NCBI GenBank assembly: GCA_016806145.1
Contig: CP063166.1
Span: forward strand, 6,262,001-6,326,000
Direction of reading: 5' to 3'
Length of the DNA stretch: 64,000 bases
Origin: Variovorax paradoxus
GTDB lineage: Bacteria > Pseudomonadota > Gammaproteobacteria > Burkholderiales > Burkholderiaceae_C
Each line of letters begins with the position of its first letter. Position 1 is the stretch's first letter. Below are positions 51,956 through 61,286 of this stretch, piece after piece. The notes under the pieces are model-generated. The model was not told where the DNA came from. It worked only from the letters and a program-made list of their open reading frames with translations, and made no database searches. Made by a program: the position numbers and the translations under genes.

Positions 51956-53631
51956 ACCGTCTTCGCGAGCGCCGTGTCGCGGATCGCCTGCAGCGTGGTC
52001 GACGGCGTGATCGCCTCCGGATCGAGCACGCAGTGCAGGATCGCGGGCTTGCCGCTGGCCCGCGCACGCGCCAGCGCGGGGCCGAACTCGGCGGTGCTCG
52101 TCACGCGCTCGCCGTGGCCGCCGAACACCTCGGCATAGCCGCGGAAGTCGGGGTTCTTCAGCTGCGTGGCGCTGACGCGGCCCGGGTAGTGGCGCTCCTG
52201 GTGCATGCGGATGGTGCCGTACATGGCGTTGTCGAGCAGCACCACGAGGATCGGCAGCCCGTACTGCACCGCGGTCGCGAACTCCTGGCCGTGCATCAGG
52301 AAGTCGCCGTCGCCCGCGAACACCACCACCTCGCGCTGCGGCCACAGCCGCTTCGCGCCGACGCCGGCCGGCAGGCCGTAGCCCATCGAGCCGCTGGTGG
52401 GCGCGAGCTGGCTCGCGAAGGCGCGGAACGGCCAGAAGCGGTGCACCCAGGTCGCGAAGTTGCCCGCGCCGTTGCAGAAGATGGTGTCGTGCGGCAGCAC
52501 CTCGCGCAGATGCTGCATCACCTCGCCCATCTGCAGCGGACCCGGCACGCGGATCGGCGCCGGATCGCTCCAGTGCAGGAACTCCTCGCGCGCCTCGGCC
52601 GTGCGCGACTTCCAGGCCGGCGCCTGCGCCGGCTTGAGCCCGGCCACCGCCTCGGCGAAGGCACGCGGCGTGGCATGGATGCCCAGCGCGGGCCGGTAGA
52701 GCCGGCCGAGCTCGTCGGCATCGGCATGCACGTGCACCAGCGCCTGCGCGGGCTGCGGAATGGCCAGCAGCTCGTAGCCCTGCGACGGCACCTCCGACAG
52801 CCGGCCGCCGACCAGCAGCACCAGGTCGGCCTCGCGGATGCGCTGCAGCATGCGCGGATTGGCGCCCAGCCCCAGGTCGCCCGCGTAGCAGGGATGCTCG
52901 GCCGACAGCAGCATCTGGCGCCGGAACGAGCAGTACACGGGCAGCGAGAAGTCCTCGGCGAATTGCGCGAACTGCCGCGTGGCCTCGGCCGACCAGCGGC
53001 CGCCGCCGAGCACCACCACCGGCCGCTCGGCCTGCGCGAGGCGCTGCTGCAGCTCGGCGAGCTGCGCCGCGCCCGGATGGGTTTCGGTCACGGCATAGGG
53101 CAGCGCGTCGGCCACCGCGGCGGCCTCGGTCAGCATGTCCTCGGGCAGCGCGATCACCACCGGACCGGGCCGGCCCGAGGTCGCCACGTGGAAGGCGCGC
53201 GACACCAGCTCGGGCACGCGCGCGGGGTCGTCGATCTGCACCACCCACTTGGCCATGGTGCCGAACACCGCGCCGTAGTCGAGCTCCTGGAAGGCCTCGC
53301 GCCCCAGGGCCTCGCGCGCCACCTGGCCCACGAACAGCAGCAGCGGCGTCGAGTCCTGGTGCGCGATGTGCACGCCGGCCGAGGCATTGGTCGCGCCCGG
53401 TCCGCGCGTGACGAAGCACACGCCGGGCCGGCCGGTGAGCTTGCCCTGCGCTTCGGCCATCATGGTGGCGCCTCCCTCCTGGCGGCAGACCGTGACGGCG
53501 ATCGATGCGTCATGCAGCGCGTCGAGCACCGCGAGGAAGCTTTCGCCGGGAACGCAGAACAGCTGCTCGACGCCGTGCAGGACGAGCTGGTCGACCAGGA
53601 GCTGGCCGCCGGTGCGGGGGGAGTGATTCAA
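51952..53631 (-). CDS. Thiamine diphosphate-dependent enzyme (acetolactate synthase-like)
   Basis: 559 aa with the three-domain layout of ThDP decarboxylases. The catalytic Glu is in TVCRQEGGATMMAEAQGKLT. The cofactor site is VVFAGDGDFLMHGQEFATAV through LLDNAMYGTIRMHQERHYPG. The middle domain holds VVVLGGGRWSAEATRQFAQF. TTG at 53631 with GGAGA six bases upstream is the likely start; the longer frame above it is repeat DNA. It could be an acetolactate synthase-like enzyme or a 2-oxo-acid decarboxylase. No small regulatory subunit is nearby, which argues against branched-chain biosynthesis. Confidence 0.88.
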   Translation of the reverse strand: MNHSPRTGGQLLVDQLVLHGVEQLFCVPGESFLAVLDALHDASIAVTVCRQEGGATMMAEAQGKLTGRPGVCFVTRGPGATNASAGVHIAHQDSTPLLLFVGQVAREALGREAFQELDYGAVFGTMAKWVVQIDDPARVPELVSRAFHVATSGRPGPVVIALPEDMLTEAAAVADALPYAVTETHPGAAQLAELQQRLAQAERPVVVLGGGRWSAEATRQFAQFAEDFSLPVYCSFRRQMLLSAEHPCYAGDLGLGANPRMLQRIREADLVLLVGGRLSEVPSQGYELLAIPQPAQALVHVHADADELGRLYRPALGIHATPRAFAEAVAGLKPAQAPAWKSRTAEAREEFLHWSDPAPIRVPGPLQMGEVMQHLREVLPHDTIFCNGAGNFATWVHRFWPFRAFASQLAPTSGSMGYGLPAGVGAKRLWPQREVVVFAGDGDFLMHGQEFATAVQYGLPILVVLLDNAMYGTIRMHQERHYPGRVSATQLKNPDFRGYAEVFGGHGERVTSTAEFGPALARARASGKPAILHCVLDPEAITPSTTLQAIRDTALAKTV

Positions 53632-53656
53632 GTGCTTTCTCCAAGGAAGGGTTTTG

Positions 53657-53749
53657 CTCCTTCCCCCGCTGGGGGAAGGCCGGGATGGGGGCACCGGGCG
53701 ATGGATGCGCCGCGAGCCCCCACCCCGGCCCTCCCCCAGCGGAGGAGGG
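53657..53749. repeat. Palindromic repeat related to the core of the giant palindrome
   Basis: Arms CTTCCCCCGCTGGGGGAAGG with CCGGGATGGGGG and, inverted, CCCCCACCCCGGCCCTCCCC. The loop ACCGGGCGATGGATGC resembles CTCCGGGCGGTGGATAC at the centre of the 38.6-kb palindrome, so both belong to one family. It sits between the aminotransferase and TPP-enzyme genes of the same strand. Confidence 0.8.
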
Positions 53750-53761
53750 AGACATGCGAAG

Positions 53762-54997
53762 TCATTCGAGCGCCGCGCAGGCCGCCGCGATGCGCGCGCA
53801 GGCCTCCTCGAGCTGCGCCATCGAGGTCGCGTACGAGATGCGGAAATAGGGCGCGAGCCCGAACACGCTGCCCGGCACCACCGCCACCTCGAAGTCCTCG
53901 AGCAGGTAGCGGCAGAAGTCCGCGTCGCTGGCCAGCAGCGCGCCGCGGCGCGTGCGCCGTCCCAGCAGGCCCTCGCAGCGCGCGAAGGTATAGAACGCGC
54001 CCTCGGGCCGCGGGCAATGCAGGCCGTCGATGCGGTTGAGCGCGGCCACCACGAAGTCGCGCCGGCGCTGGAAGTCGTCGCGCCGCTCGGCCACGATGCC
54101 CTGCGGCCCGGTCAGCGCCTCGATCGCCGCGGCCTGGCTCACCGACGAGGGGCACGAGGTGGTCTGGCTCTGCACCACGGCCATCGCCGCGATCAGCGCG
54201 CGCGGCCCGGCGCCGTAGCCCACGCGCCAGCCGGTCATCGCATAGGCCTTCGACACGCCGTTGATCGTCAGCGTGCGCTCGCGCAGCCGCGGCTCCACCG
54301 CCGCCGGCGTGGCGAAAGCGAGGCCGTCGTAGAGGATGTGCTCGTAGATGTCGTCGGCCAGCACCCACACGCGCGGATGCCGCAGCAGCACCTCGCACAG
54401 CGGCTTCAGCTGGTCGGCACCGTAGGCCGCGCCGCTCGGGTTCGAGGGCGAGTTGAGGAACAGCCAGCGCGTGCGCGGCGTGATCGCCGCCTCGAGCTGC
54501 GCGGCCTCGAGCCGGAAGCCCTGCGCGTCGCCGCAGGGCACGCCGACCGGCACGCCGCCGCAGATGCGCACGATGTCGGCGTACGAGGTCCAGTAGGGCG
54601 CGGGCAGGATCACCTCGTCGCCCGGATCCAGGCTCGCCATCAGCGCATTGAAGATCACCTGCTTGGCGCCCGCGCTCACGCTGATCTCGTCGAGGCCGAA
54701 GTCCAGCGCGTTGTCGCGCCTGAACTTGAGCTGCACCGCCGCCTTCATCGCCGGGCTGCCGTCGAGCACCGTGTAGCGCGTGTCGCCGCGCCCGATGGCG
54801 CGCACCGCGGCCTCGCGCACGTTGTCGGGCGTGTCGAAGTCGGGCTCGCCCGCGCCCAGCACGATCACCGGGCGGCCCGCGCGCTTGAGCGCATTGGCAT
54901 GGTCGGTGATGCGCAGGATCTCCGACACGCCGAGCGCGCGCACGCGCTGCGCCGGCACGAAGTCCGAGGAAGAAGAGGCGGCGGTAGCGGGACTCAC
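53762..54997 (-). CDS. PLP-dependent aminotransferase (aspartate/class I type)
   Basis: 411 aa. Fold type I blocks: VIVLGAGEPDFDTPDNV, LPAPYWTSYADIVRICGG, LNSPSNPSGAAYGADQLKPL, the Asp-binding VLADDIYEHILYDG and the Schiff-base lysine in TINGVSKAYAMTGWRVGYGA. It starts with GTG at 54997, overlapping the binding-protein stop by 4 bp, so it is coupled to an amino-acid uptake protein. Aspartate or another amino acid is the likely donor. Group with ALDH and TPP enzyme suggests amino-acid breakdown. Confidence 0.92.
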   Translation of the reverse strand: MSPATAASSSSDFVPAQRVRALGVSEILRITDHANALKRAGRPVIVLGAGEPDFDTPDNVREAAVRAIGRGDTRYTVLDGSPAMKAAVQLKFRRDNALDFGLDEISVSAGAKQVIFNALMASLDPGDEVILPAPYWTSYADIVRICGGVPVGVPCGDAQGFRLEAAQLEAAITPRTRWLFLNSPSNPSGAAYGADQLKPLCEVLLRHPRVWVLADDIYEHILYDGLAFATPAAVEPRLRERTLTINGVSKAYAMTGWRVGYGAGPRALIAAMAVVQSQTTSCPSSVSQAAAIEALTGPQGIVAERRDDFQRRRDFVVAALNRIDGLHCPRPEGAFYTFARCEGLLGRRTRRGALLASDADFCRYLLEDFEVAVVPGSVFGLAPYFRISYATSMAQLEEACARIAAACAALE

Positions 54998-55911
54998 TTG
55001 GCGTAGCTCTCCAGCGGCTTGTCGTTGGGCTCGAGCACCAGCTGCTTGAGCACCGCGCTCATCGGCAGGTTCAGGCTGGTGTTCTTCGGCGGAATCGGCG
55101 CCACGAACCACTTGGTGTAGATGCGCTCGAGCTCGCCGCTCTTCATGAGGCGGCGCAGCGCGCCGTCGACCGCCGCCTTGAAGGCCGGGTCGTCCTTGCG
55201 GAACAGCAGCGCGATCGGCTCCGAGCCCAGCGGCTCGCCGGCGATGCGGTAGGCCGTCGGGTTCTTCGAGTTCGCGATGATCCCGGCCAGCAGGTTGTCG
55301 TCGAGCACGAAGGCATCGGCGCGGCCCGACTCCATCAGCAGGAAGCTCTCGAGGTGGTCCTTGCCGAGCATGGTGTTGATGCTCACGTTGTTGGTGCGCT
55401 CGCGCTTGCGCAGCAGCTGCACCGCCGTCGTGCCGGTCGAGGCCGACACGGTGCGGCCCGCGAGCTGGTCGAGCGTGGTGATGCCCGAGTCGACGCGCGT
55501 GGCCATGCGCACCTCGCTCACGTAGGTGGTGAGCGCGAAGGCCACCTGTTGCTGGCGCGCGAGGTTGTTGGTGGTGGGGCCGCAGCCGATGTCGAGCGTG
55601 CCGTTCTGCACCAGCGGGATGGTGTTCTGCGCGGTGACCGCCATGTACTCGAGCTTCGCGGCCGGCACGATGTCCTTGAGCACGCGCTCGCACAGCTCCA
55701 CGTGGTAGCCCACGTACTTCTCGCCCGCGCCCAGCATGTAGGCCATGGGCGGCGAGGCCTCGCGCACGCCGAGCACCGCCTTGCCGCTGGCGGCGATCTT
55801 CTCGAGCGTGCCCGCGGGCGCAGGTTGCTGCGCGCCGGCCGTGGCGGCCAGGGCCAGCAGCAGCGTGGCGGCCGCGGCCTTGAGCGGGTGCAGGGATGGG
55901 ATGAAGGTCAT
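54994..55911 (-). CDS. Amino-acid ABC transporter substrate-binding protein
   Basis: 305 aa exported protein, family 3 (glutamate/aspartate type). Signal AAAATLLLALAATAGAQQ is cleaved after AGA. Mature blocks: GKAVLGVREASPPMAYMLGA, YHVELCERVLKDI, LVQNGTLDIGCGPTTNNLAR and GTTAVQLLRKRERTNNVSIN, as in GltI-like proteins. A good GAGGAG precedes ATG. Its stop overlaps the aminotransferase start. The permease and ATPase genes are not adjacent, so it must use a complex encoded elsewhere. Confidence 0.9.
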   Translation of the reverse strand: MTFIPSLHPLKAAAATLLLALAATAGAQQPAPAGTLEKIAASGKAVLGVREASPPMAYMLGAGEKYVGYHVELCERVLKDIVPAAKLEYMAVTAQNTIPLVQNGTLDIGCGPTTNNLARQQQVAFALTTYVSEVRMATRVDSGITTLDQLAGRTVSASTGTTAVQLLRKRERTNNVSINTMLGKDHLESFLLMESGRADAFVLDDNLLAGIIANSKNPTAYRIAGEPLGSEPIALLFRKDDPAFKAAVDGALRRLMKSGELERIYTKWFVAPIPPKNTSLNLPMSAVLKQLVLEPNDKPLESYAK

Positions 55912-56016
55912 GTCGTCGTCTCCTCGTCGTTGTGGTGATGGGTCTGGCGCTCGCGCAGGCATCCGCCCGCGGCGACGCTCATGCGCCGCCGCGGCCAAAG
56001 CCTGCGCCGCGGGAAA

Positions 56017-57558
56017 TCAGTCGCCGATGTCGAAGGTCACGCCTTGAGCGAGAGGCAGTGCCGTCGAGTAGTTGATGGTGTTCGTCGCCCGGCGCATGTA
56101 GGCCTTCCAGCTGTCGGAGCCGGCCTCGCGGCCGCCGCCGGTTTCCTTCTCGCCGCCGAAAGCCCCGCCGATCTCGGCGCCGCTCGGGCCGATGTTGACG
56201 TTGGCGATGCCGCAGTCGGAACCGGCGCACGAGAGGAAGCGCTCGGCCTCGCGCATGTCGAGCGTGAAGATCGACGACGACAGGCCCGCGCCCACCGCGT
56301 TGTGCTGCTCGATCGCCTCGTCGAGCGAGGCATAGCGCACCACGTAGAGGATCGGCGCGAAGGTCTCGCGCAGCACCGCGCCGGCATGGGCCTTGAGTTC
56401 GACCAGGGCCGGGCGCGCGTAGTAGGCCTCGGCGCCGCCGATGCCCTCGACGCGGCCGCCGCCATGCACGACGGCGCCGGCATCGCGGCTCTCGTCGAGC
56501 GCCTTCTGCATGCCCTCGAAGGCCGCGCGGTCGATCAGCGGACCGACCAGCGTGCCGGCCTCGCGCGGATCGCCGACCTTCACGCCGCCATACACCTTGA
56601 CGAGGCGCGGCACCAGCTTGTCGTACACGCTCTCGTGCACGAACAGCCGGCGCAGCGTGGTGCAGCGCTGGCCCGCCGTGCCCATGGCCGCGAAGGCGAT
56701 CGCGCGCAAGGTGAGGTCGAGGTCGGCCGAGGGCGTGACGATGGCCGCGTTGTTGCCGCCGAGCTCGAGGATGGCGCGCGCGAAGCGGGCCGCGAGCTTG
56801 GGGCCGACCTGGCGGCCCATGGCGGTGGAACCGGTGGCCGACAGCACCGCCACGCGATGGTCGTCGACCAGCAGCTCGCCGATGTCGCGCTGGCCCAGCA
56901 GCAGGCCGAGCAGGCCCTCGGGTGCGTCGGCGCCGAAGCGCTCGATGGCGCGCGCGGCGATCGCATGCACCGCGAGCGCGGTCAGCGGCGTCTTCTCGGA
57001 CGGCTTCCACACCACCGGATCGCCGCACACCAGCGCCAGCGCCGCGTTCCACGACCACACCGCGACCGGGAAGTTGAAGGCCGAGATCACGCCGCACACG
57101 CCCAGCGGATGCCAGGTTTCCATCATCCGGTGCTCGGCGCGCTCGGTGGCCAGCGTGAGGCCGTAGAGCTGGCGCGACAGGCCGACCGCGAAGTCGCAGA
57201 TGTCGATCATTTCCTGCACCTCGCCCGCGCCCTCGGACGGCACCTTGCCGGCCTCGAGCGTGACCAGCCGGCCGAGGTCGCGCTTGGCCGCGCGCAGTTC
57301 CTCGCCGAGCAGCCGCACCAGTTCGCCGCGCCGCGGCGCCGGCACCGCGCGCCAGGCCTTGAAGGCGGCATGCGCGCGCGCAATGGTCTCGGTGGCCGCG
57401 GCCGGCGCGGTCTGCGCGACCTGCGCGATCACCTCGCCCGTGAGCGGCGAGCGCACCGTCAGCGCGCCGCCGACATGGGACTCGCGCGGCACGCCCAGGC
57501 GCTGGAGCAGTTGTTCGACTTCGGAAGGGAGGGAGACGGAGGTGTGGACTTCGGACAT
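56017..57558 (-). CDS. amaB: Aldehyde dehydrogenase, ALDH7-type (AmaB/piperideine-6-carboxylate-like)
   Basis: 513 aa NAD-dependent dehydrogenase. Catalytic Cys in GTAGQRCTTLRRLFVHESVY, catalytic Glu in AILELGGNNAAIV and the cofactor motif LSATGSTAMGRQVGPKLA. VISAFNFPVAVWSWNAALAL and IANVNIGPSGAEIGGAFGGE with KETGGGREAGSDSWKAYMRR are ALDH7-specific. Family members oxidise aminoadipate semialdehyde (piperideine-6-carboxylate) in lysine breakdown, or betaine aldehyde. With the aminotransferase and binding protein a lysine or pipecolate route is possible, but not proven. It is 105 bp from the binding-protein gene. Confidence 0.88.
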   Translation of the reverse strand: MSEVHTSVSLPSEVEQLLQRLGVPRESHVGGALTVRSPLTGEVIAQVAQTAPAAATETIARAHAAFKAWRAVPAPRRGELVRLLGEELRAAKRDLGRLVTLEAGKVPSEGAGEVQEMIDICDFAVGLSRQLYGLTLATERAEHRMMETWHPLGVCGVISAFNFPVAVWSWNAALALVCGDPVVWKPSEKTPLTALAVHAIAARAIERFGADAPEGLLGLLLGQRDIGELLVDDHRVAVLSATGSTAMGRQVGPKLAARFARAILELGGNNAAIVTPSADLDLTLRAIAFAAMGTAGQRCTTLRRLFVHESVYDKLVPRLVKVYGGVKVGDPREAGTLVGPLIDRAAFEGMQKALDESRDAGAVVHGGGRVEGIGGAEAYYARPALVELKAHAGAVLRETFAPILYVVRYASLDEAIEQHNAVGAGLSSSIFTLDMREAERFLSCAGSDCGIANVNIGPSGAEIGGAFGGEKETGGGREAGSDSWKAYMRRATNTINYSTALPLAQGVTFDIGD

Positions 57559-57817
57559 GGCGCGCTCCGCGGGGGAGTCGGGAAGAAGGAAGAAGGAAGG
57601 CGACCGGGGTCGGGGGAACCGCGCCAATATCTGCGAAGTGGGCGGGGTTGGCTAGTGAAAATATGGAAGGACCTGATGCGTTTGGCGAAGGAACTCGGCC
57701 GCCGAAGCGCGCGTCCGCATGACCCGCCGCGCGCGTTCCTCGAAACGGCTCGCGCGCCTACGCACCGATCCGCGCCCGGCGCCGACGATGCGGCACCCTC
57801 ACTTCGCCGCCCCTGCC

Positions 57818-58321
57818 ATGAAGCTGATCCACACCCTCTATGCCGCGGTCCATGCGCTGATGGCGCTCGCCTTCGCCATCGCGTCGCTGGTTCTGATCGT
57901 GATCGCGGCACGCGCCGGCTGGGGCGCGGTCGTGCACGACCTCGACCTGCCGGCCGCCGAAGCGATCATCGAGGCGGTGGGCCTGCTCGCGGCCGCCGTG
58001 GTGGCGCTGCAGATCTCGCAGACGGTGGTGGAGGAAGAGGTGGTGCGCGACGCCCACATCGGCGCGCCGACGCGGGTGCGCCGCTTCCTCTCGCGCTTCA
58101 TGGTGGTGATCGTGGTGGCGGTCGCGGTCGAAGGACTGGTCGCGACCTTCAAGGCGCGCGAGGCGCCGGAGCTGATGCTGCATGCGGCCGCCATGCTGGG
58201 CGCGGTCGGGCTGATGATGGCCGGCTGGGGCCTCTTCATCCGGCTCAACCGCTATGCCGAGGAACTGGAGCCCGAGGCGATGCAGGAAGCGAAGAACGAG
58301 GACCGCAAGCTCAAGCAGTGA
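57818..58321 (+). CDS. Small integral membrane protein of unknown function
   Basis: 167 aa with four predicted helices: LMALAFAIASLVLIVIAARA, AIIEAVGLLAAAVVALQISQ, FMVVIVVAVAVEGLVATFKA and LHAAAMLGAVGLMMAGWGLF. The cytoplasmic linker between helices 2 and 3 is charged and contains VVEEEVVRDAHIGAPTRVRR, and the tail is acidic. No family recognised with confidence. ATG at 57818 follows a GC-rich gap of 259 bp from the ALDH gene. It converges with the IclR gene, overlapping it by 11 bp. Confidence 0.75.
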   Translation: MKLIHTLYAAVHALMALAFAIASLVLIVIAARAGWGAVVHDLDLPAAEAIIEAVGLLAAAVVALQISQTVVEEEVVRDAHIGAPTRVRRFLSRFMVVIVVAVAVEGLVATFKAREAPELMLHAAAMLGAVGLMMAGWGLFIRLNRYAEELEPEAMQEAKNEDRKLKQ

Positions 58322-59147
58322 TCCTCTGCCCCGCCGGCGACCCCGCCAGGCTCTGCGCGGGCCGGCGCAGCGAGGCATCGAAGGGATTGATCCTCGGCCC
58401 GATCGCCAGCGCCTCGCGCTGCAGCAGGTCGACCACGGTCGGCAGCCGGTCGGCGTTGAGGCGGTCGGCGATGGTGCCCACGCTCAGCGCGGCCACGGCG
58501 CGGCCCTCACGGTCGAGGATGGGCACGGCCACGCCGGCCATGCCTTCGAGCAGGCCGGTGTTGCGGCCCGCGAAGCCGCTCTGGCGCACGCGCTCGATCT
58601 CGGTGCGCAGGTAGACCTCGTCGTACACGCCGTACTCGCGCACGCGCGAGAGGTTGAAGCGGATCACCTCCTCGCGCTCGCCCTCGGGCAGGAAGGCCAG
58701 GATCGCGAGCGCGCCCTGCCCCACGCCGAGCGCGATGCGCCCGCCGATGTCGCCGGTGAACGAGCGGATCGGGAACGGGCCCTCGCTGCGGTCGAGGCAC
58801 ACGGCGTCGAAGCCGCTGCGCACCAGCAGGAAGATGCTGTCGCCCAGGCTCGCGCACAGGCGCAGCAGCGCGGGCCGGCACAGGGTGCGCAGGTCGCCGG
58901 GATTGCCGGCGTTGGCCGCGAGCGCGAAGAACTCGATGCTCAGCCGGTACAGCTTGCTGCGCTCGTCCTGCTCGACCACGCCCTCGGCCATCAGCGACTG
59001 CAGCAGGCGGTGCGTGGTGGCCTGCGTGAGGCCGACGGCGCGCGCGATCTGGGTGACGCGGCCGCCCTCGGCCTGCACCACGCCGAGCGCCCGGATCACC
59101 GAAAAGATGCGCGGCACGCCGCCGCTGGCCGCGGTTGTGGTTTCCAT
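58311..59147 (-). CDS. IclR family transcriptional regulator
   Basis: 278 aa. N-terminal helix-turn-helix: FSVIRALGVVQAEGGRVTQI, ARAVGLTQATTHRLLQSL and MAEGVVEQDERSKLYRLS. The C-terminal ligand-binding domain has FLLVRSGFDAVCLDRSEGPF, GVGQGALAILAFLPEGER and MAGVAVPILDREGRAVAALS. The gene is divergent from the PotABC-like operon, with a set of GGAATA/TATTCC half-sites in the gap, so it likely controls that operon. The stop overlaps the convergent membrane-protein gene by 11 bp. Confidence 0.93.
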   Translation of the reverse strand: METTTAASGGVPRIFSVIRALGVVQAEGGRVTQIARAVGLTQATTHRLLQSLMAEGVVEQDERSKLYRLSIEFFALAANAGNPGDLRTLCRPALLRLCASLGDSIFLLVRSGFDAVCLDRSEGPFPIRSFTGDIGGRIALGVGQGALAILAFLPEGEREEVIRFNLSRVREYGVYDEVYLRTEIERVRQSGFAGRNTGLLEGMAGVAVPILDREGRAVAALSVGTIADRLNADRLPTVVDLLQREALAIGPRINPFDASLRRPAQSLAGSPAGQRITA

Positions 59148-59160
59148 GTCCCGTTTCCTT

Positions 59161-59238
59161 GGAATACGTCGATCTTGCTCGGGCCATCATATTCCATTGA
59201 ACGGAATAAATTAAAGAAATATTCTGATTAATGGAATA
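59161..59238. promoter_or_regulatory. Array of GGAATA/TATTCC half-sites (IclR-type operator)
   Basis: A perfect 6-bp inverted pair TATTCC (59190-59195) and GGAATA (59203-59208) is centred in the gap. Further GGAATA copies lie at 59161-59166 and 59233-59238. TTCCATTGAACGGAA at the centre resembles IclR-family operators. The region is AT-rich, so promoters for both divergent genes are probably here. Confidence 0.65.
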
Positions 59239-59354
59239 CCCGTGGCGGTCTGGCGCGATCGTTGCAATAGAGTGAACCGAAAGCACTCACGCATTCACGG
59301 CCCCGGCGCCCGCGCGCCGGCCGTGGATTCCGACCCCCGACGAAAGGCGTTTCC

Positions 59355-60425
59355 ATGTCATTCCTGCGGCTCAGCGACGTGTCCAAGTCCTATGGCGGCA
59401 CCCGCGCGGTGACGGCCATGAACCTCACTGTCGAGAAGGGCGAGTTCGTCTCGCTGCTCGGCCCCTCGGGCTGCGGCAAGACCACCACGCTGCAGATGAT
59501 CGCGGGCTTCGAGGCCGTGACCAGCGGCCGCATCGAGCTCGCGGGCCAGGACATCACGCATGCCAAGGCCAACACGCGCGGCCTGGGCATCGTGTTCCAG
59601 AGCTATGCGCTGTTTCCGCACATGACGGTGGCCGACAACGTGAGCTTCGGCCTCGAGATGCGCAAGATGCAGAAGGCCGAGCGCCGCGAGCGCGTGCAGC
59701 AGGCGCTGGCGCTGGTGCACCTCGAGGCACATGCCACGCGCTATCCGCGCGAGCTCTCGGGCGGCCAGCGGCAGCGCGTGGCGCTGGCGCGCGCGCTGGT
59801 GATCGAGCCGCCGGTGCTGCTGCTCGACGAGCCGCTGTCGAACCTCGACGCCAAGCTGCGCGAGGAGATGCAGTTCGAGCTGCGCCAGATCCAGCGCAAG
59901 GTCGGCACCACCACGGTCATGGTCACGCACGACCAGAGCGAGGCGATGTCGATCAGCGACCGCGTGGTGGTGATGGAAGCCGGCCGCGCGACGCAGATCG
60001 ACCATCCGTACCGCGTCTACGAGCATCCGAGCACGCGCTTCATCTCCACCTTCGTGGGCAAGGCCAACCTGCTGCCGGGCCGGGTCACGGCCTGCGGCAC
60101 GGGCAGCTGCAACGTGGCGGTCGGACCGCTCGCGGTCGAGGTGGACGAAGGTGGCTACGACAGCGGCGCCGCCGTGCTGATGAGCGTGCGCCCCGAGAAG
60201 CTGCAGCTGGTGCCCGCGGGCACCGGCCGGCTCGACGGCACGGTGCAAGAGCGCTTCTTCCTCGGCAGCCAGTGGCTCTACCGGCTCGCCACGCCGGCCG
60301 GTGAGCTGATGGTGCTGAGCCCCAACGACGGCCGCGCCGCGCTCGACGAAGGCGACGCGGCCGGCATCGACTGGCCCGCGCACTGCACGCGCCTGTTGCG
60401 CGACGACGCGGCGGTGGCGGCATGA
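59355..60425 (+). CDS. ABC transporter ATP-binding protein (PotA-like)
   Basis: 356 aa. Walker A GPSGCGKTTTL, Q-loop GIVFQSYALFPH, signature ELSGGQRQRVALARALVIEP, Walker B VLLLDEPLSNLDAK and switch VTHDQSEAMSISD are intact, with a C-terminal TOBE domain containing VLMSVRPEKLQLVP. It resembles PotA of polyamine-type importers. First gene of a six-gene operon; overlaps the permease start by 4 bp. Confidence 0.93.
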   Translation: MSFLRLSDVSKSYGGTRAVTAMNLTVEKGEFVSLLGPSGCGKTTTLQMIAGFEAVTSGRIELAGQDITHAKANTRGLGIVFQSYALFPHMTVADNVSFGLEMRKMQKAERRERVQQALALVHLEAHATRYPRELSGGQRQRVALARALVIEPPVLLLDEPLSNLDAKLREEMQFELRQIQRKVGTTTVMVTHDQSEAMSISDRVVVMEAGRATQIDHPYRVYEHPSTRFISTFVGKANLLPGRVTACGTGSCNVAVGPLAVEVDEGGYDSGAAVLMSVRPEKLQLVPAGTGRLDGTVQERFFLGSQWLYRLATPAGELMVLSPNDGRAALDEGDAAGIDWPAHCTRLLRDDAAVAA

Positions 60426-61282
60426 GCGGAACTTCTCGCAAGGCCACGCCCTGGTGGCTCTCCGGTCCCGCGCTGGTGCTGTTCATTGCGCTGCTCGTGG
60501 TGCCGCTGCTGCTCACGGCCGTGCTGTCCTTCAACGTCTACGACCCGGCCAGCGGCCCGCGCGCCGGCGAGTTCACGCTCGCGCACTACGCGCAGGTGTT
60601 CGGCGACGACTACTACCACGGCATCTTCTGGCGCACCTTCTGGATCTCGGCGCTGGTCACGCTGATCTGCGTGCTGATCGGTGCGCCCGAGGCCTATGTG
60701 CTGAGCCGCATGCGCAACCCCTGGCGCTCGGTGCTGCTGCTGGTGGTGCTGGCGCCGCTTTTGGTGTCGGTGGTGGTGCGCGCCTTCGGCTGGAGCATGC
60801 TGCTGGGCCCCGAGGGCGCGGTCAACGCGCTGCTGCAGCTGGTGGGCATCGGCCCGGTGAAGATCCTCTACACCAGCGCGGCCGTGGTGATCGCGCTGGT
60901 GCACGTGATGCTGCCGTTCATGGTGATCCCGGTCTGGACCTCGCTGCAGAAGCTCGATCCCGGCGTGGAGAACGCGGCGCTCTCGCTCAATGCCACGCCC
61001 TTCACCACGCTGCGCCGCATCGTGCTGCCGCAGGTGATGCCCGGCATCCTCTCGGGCAGCCTGATCGTGTTCGGCCTCGCGGCAAGCTCGTTCGCGATCC
61101 CCGGCCTGCTCGGCGGACGCCGCCTCAAGATGGTCGCGACCGTGGTCTACGACGAGTACCTGAGCGAGCTCAACTGGCCGCTCGGCGCGGCGGTGGCGCT
61201 CACGCTGCTGGTGGCCAACCTCGTGGTGATGCTGAGCTACAACCGGCTCGTGGAAGGCCGCTACAAGAAGGCGCTGGGGTGA
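60422..61282 (+). CDS. ABC transporter permease (PotB-like)
   Basis: 286 aa with six predicted helices. The ATPase-docking loop is ENAALSLNATPFTTLRRIVL followed by PQVMPGILSG. The periplasmic stretch LAHYAQVFGDDYYHGIFWRT is typical of PotB-type subunits. Coupled by ATGA to the ATPase gene; four bases separate it from the next permease. Confidence 0.92.
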   Translation: MSGTSRKATPWWLSGPALVLFIALLVVPLLLTAVLSFNVYDPASGPRAGEFTLAHYAQVFGDDYYHGIFWRTFWISALVTLICVLIGAPEAYVLSRMRNPWRSVLLLVVLAPLLVSVVVRAFGWSMLLGPEGAVNALLQLVGIGPVKILYTSAAVVIALVHVMLPFMVIPVWTSLQKLDPGVENAALSLNATPFTTLRRIVLPQVMPGILSGSLIVFGLAASSFAIPGLLGGRRLKMVATVVYDEYLSELNWPLGAAVALTLLVANLVVMLSYNRLVEGRYKKALG

Positions 61283-61286
61283 GGCC

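Noticed and set aside
50323..54039. 1238-aa plus-strand and 1014-aa minus-strand open frames
   Set aside because: Both are shadows of amtB, the TPP-enzyme and aminotransferase genes, which carry all the conserved motifs.
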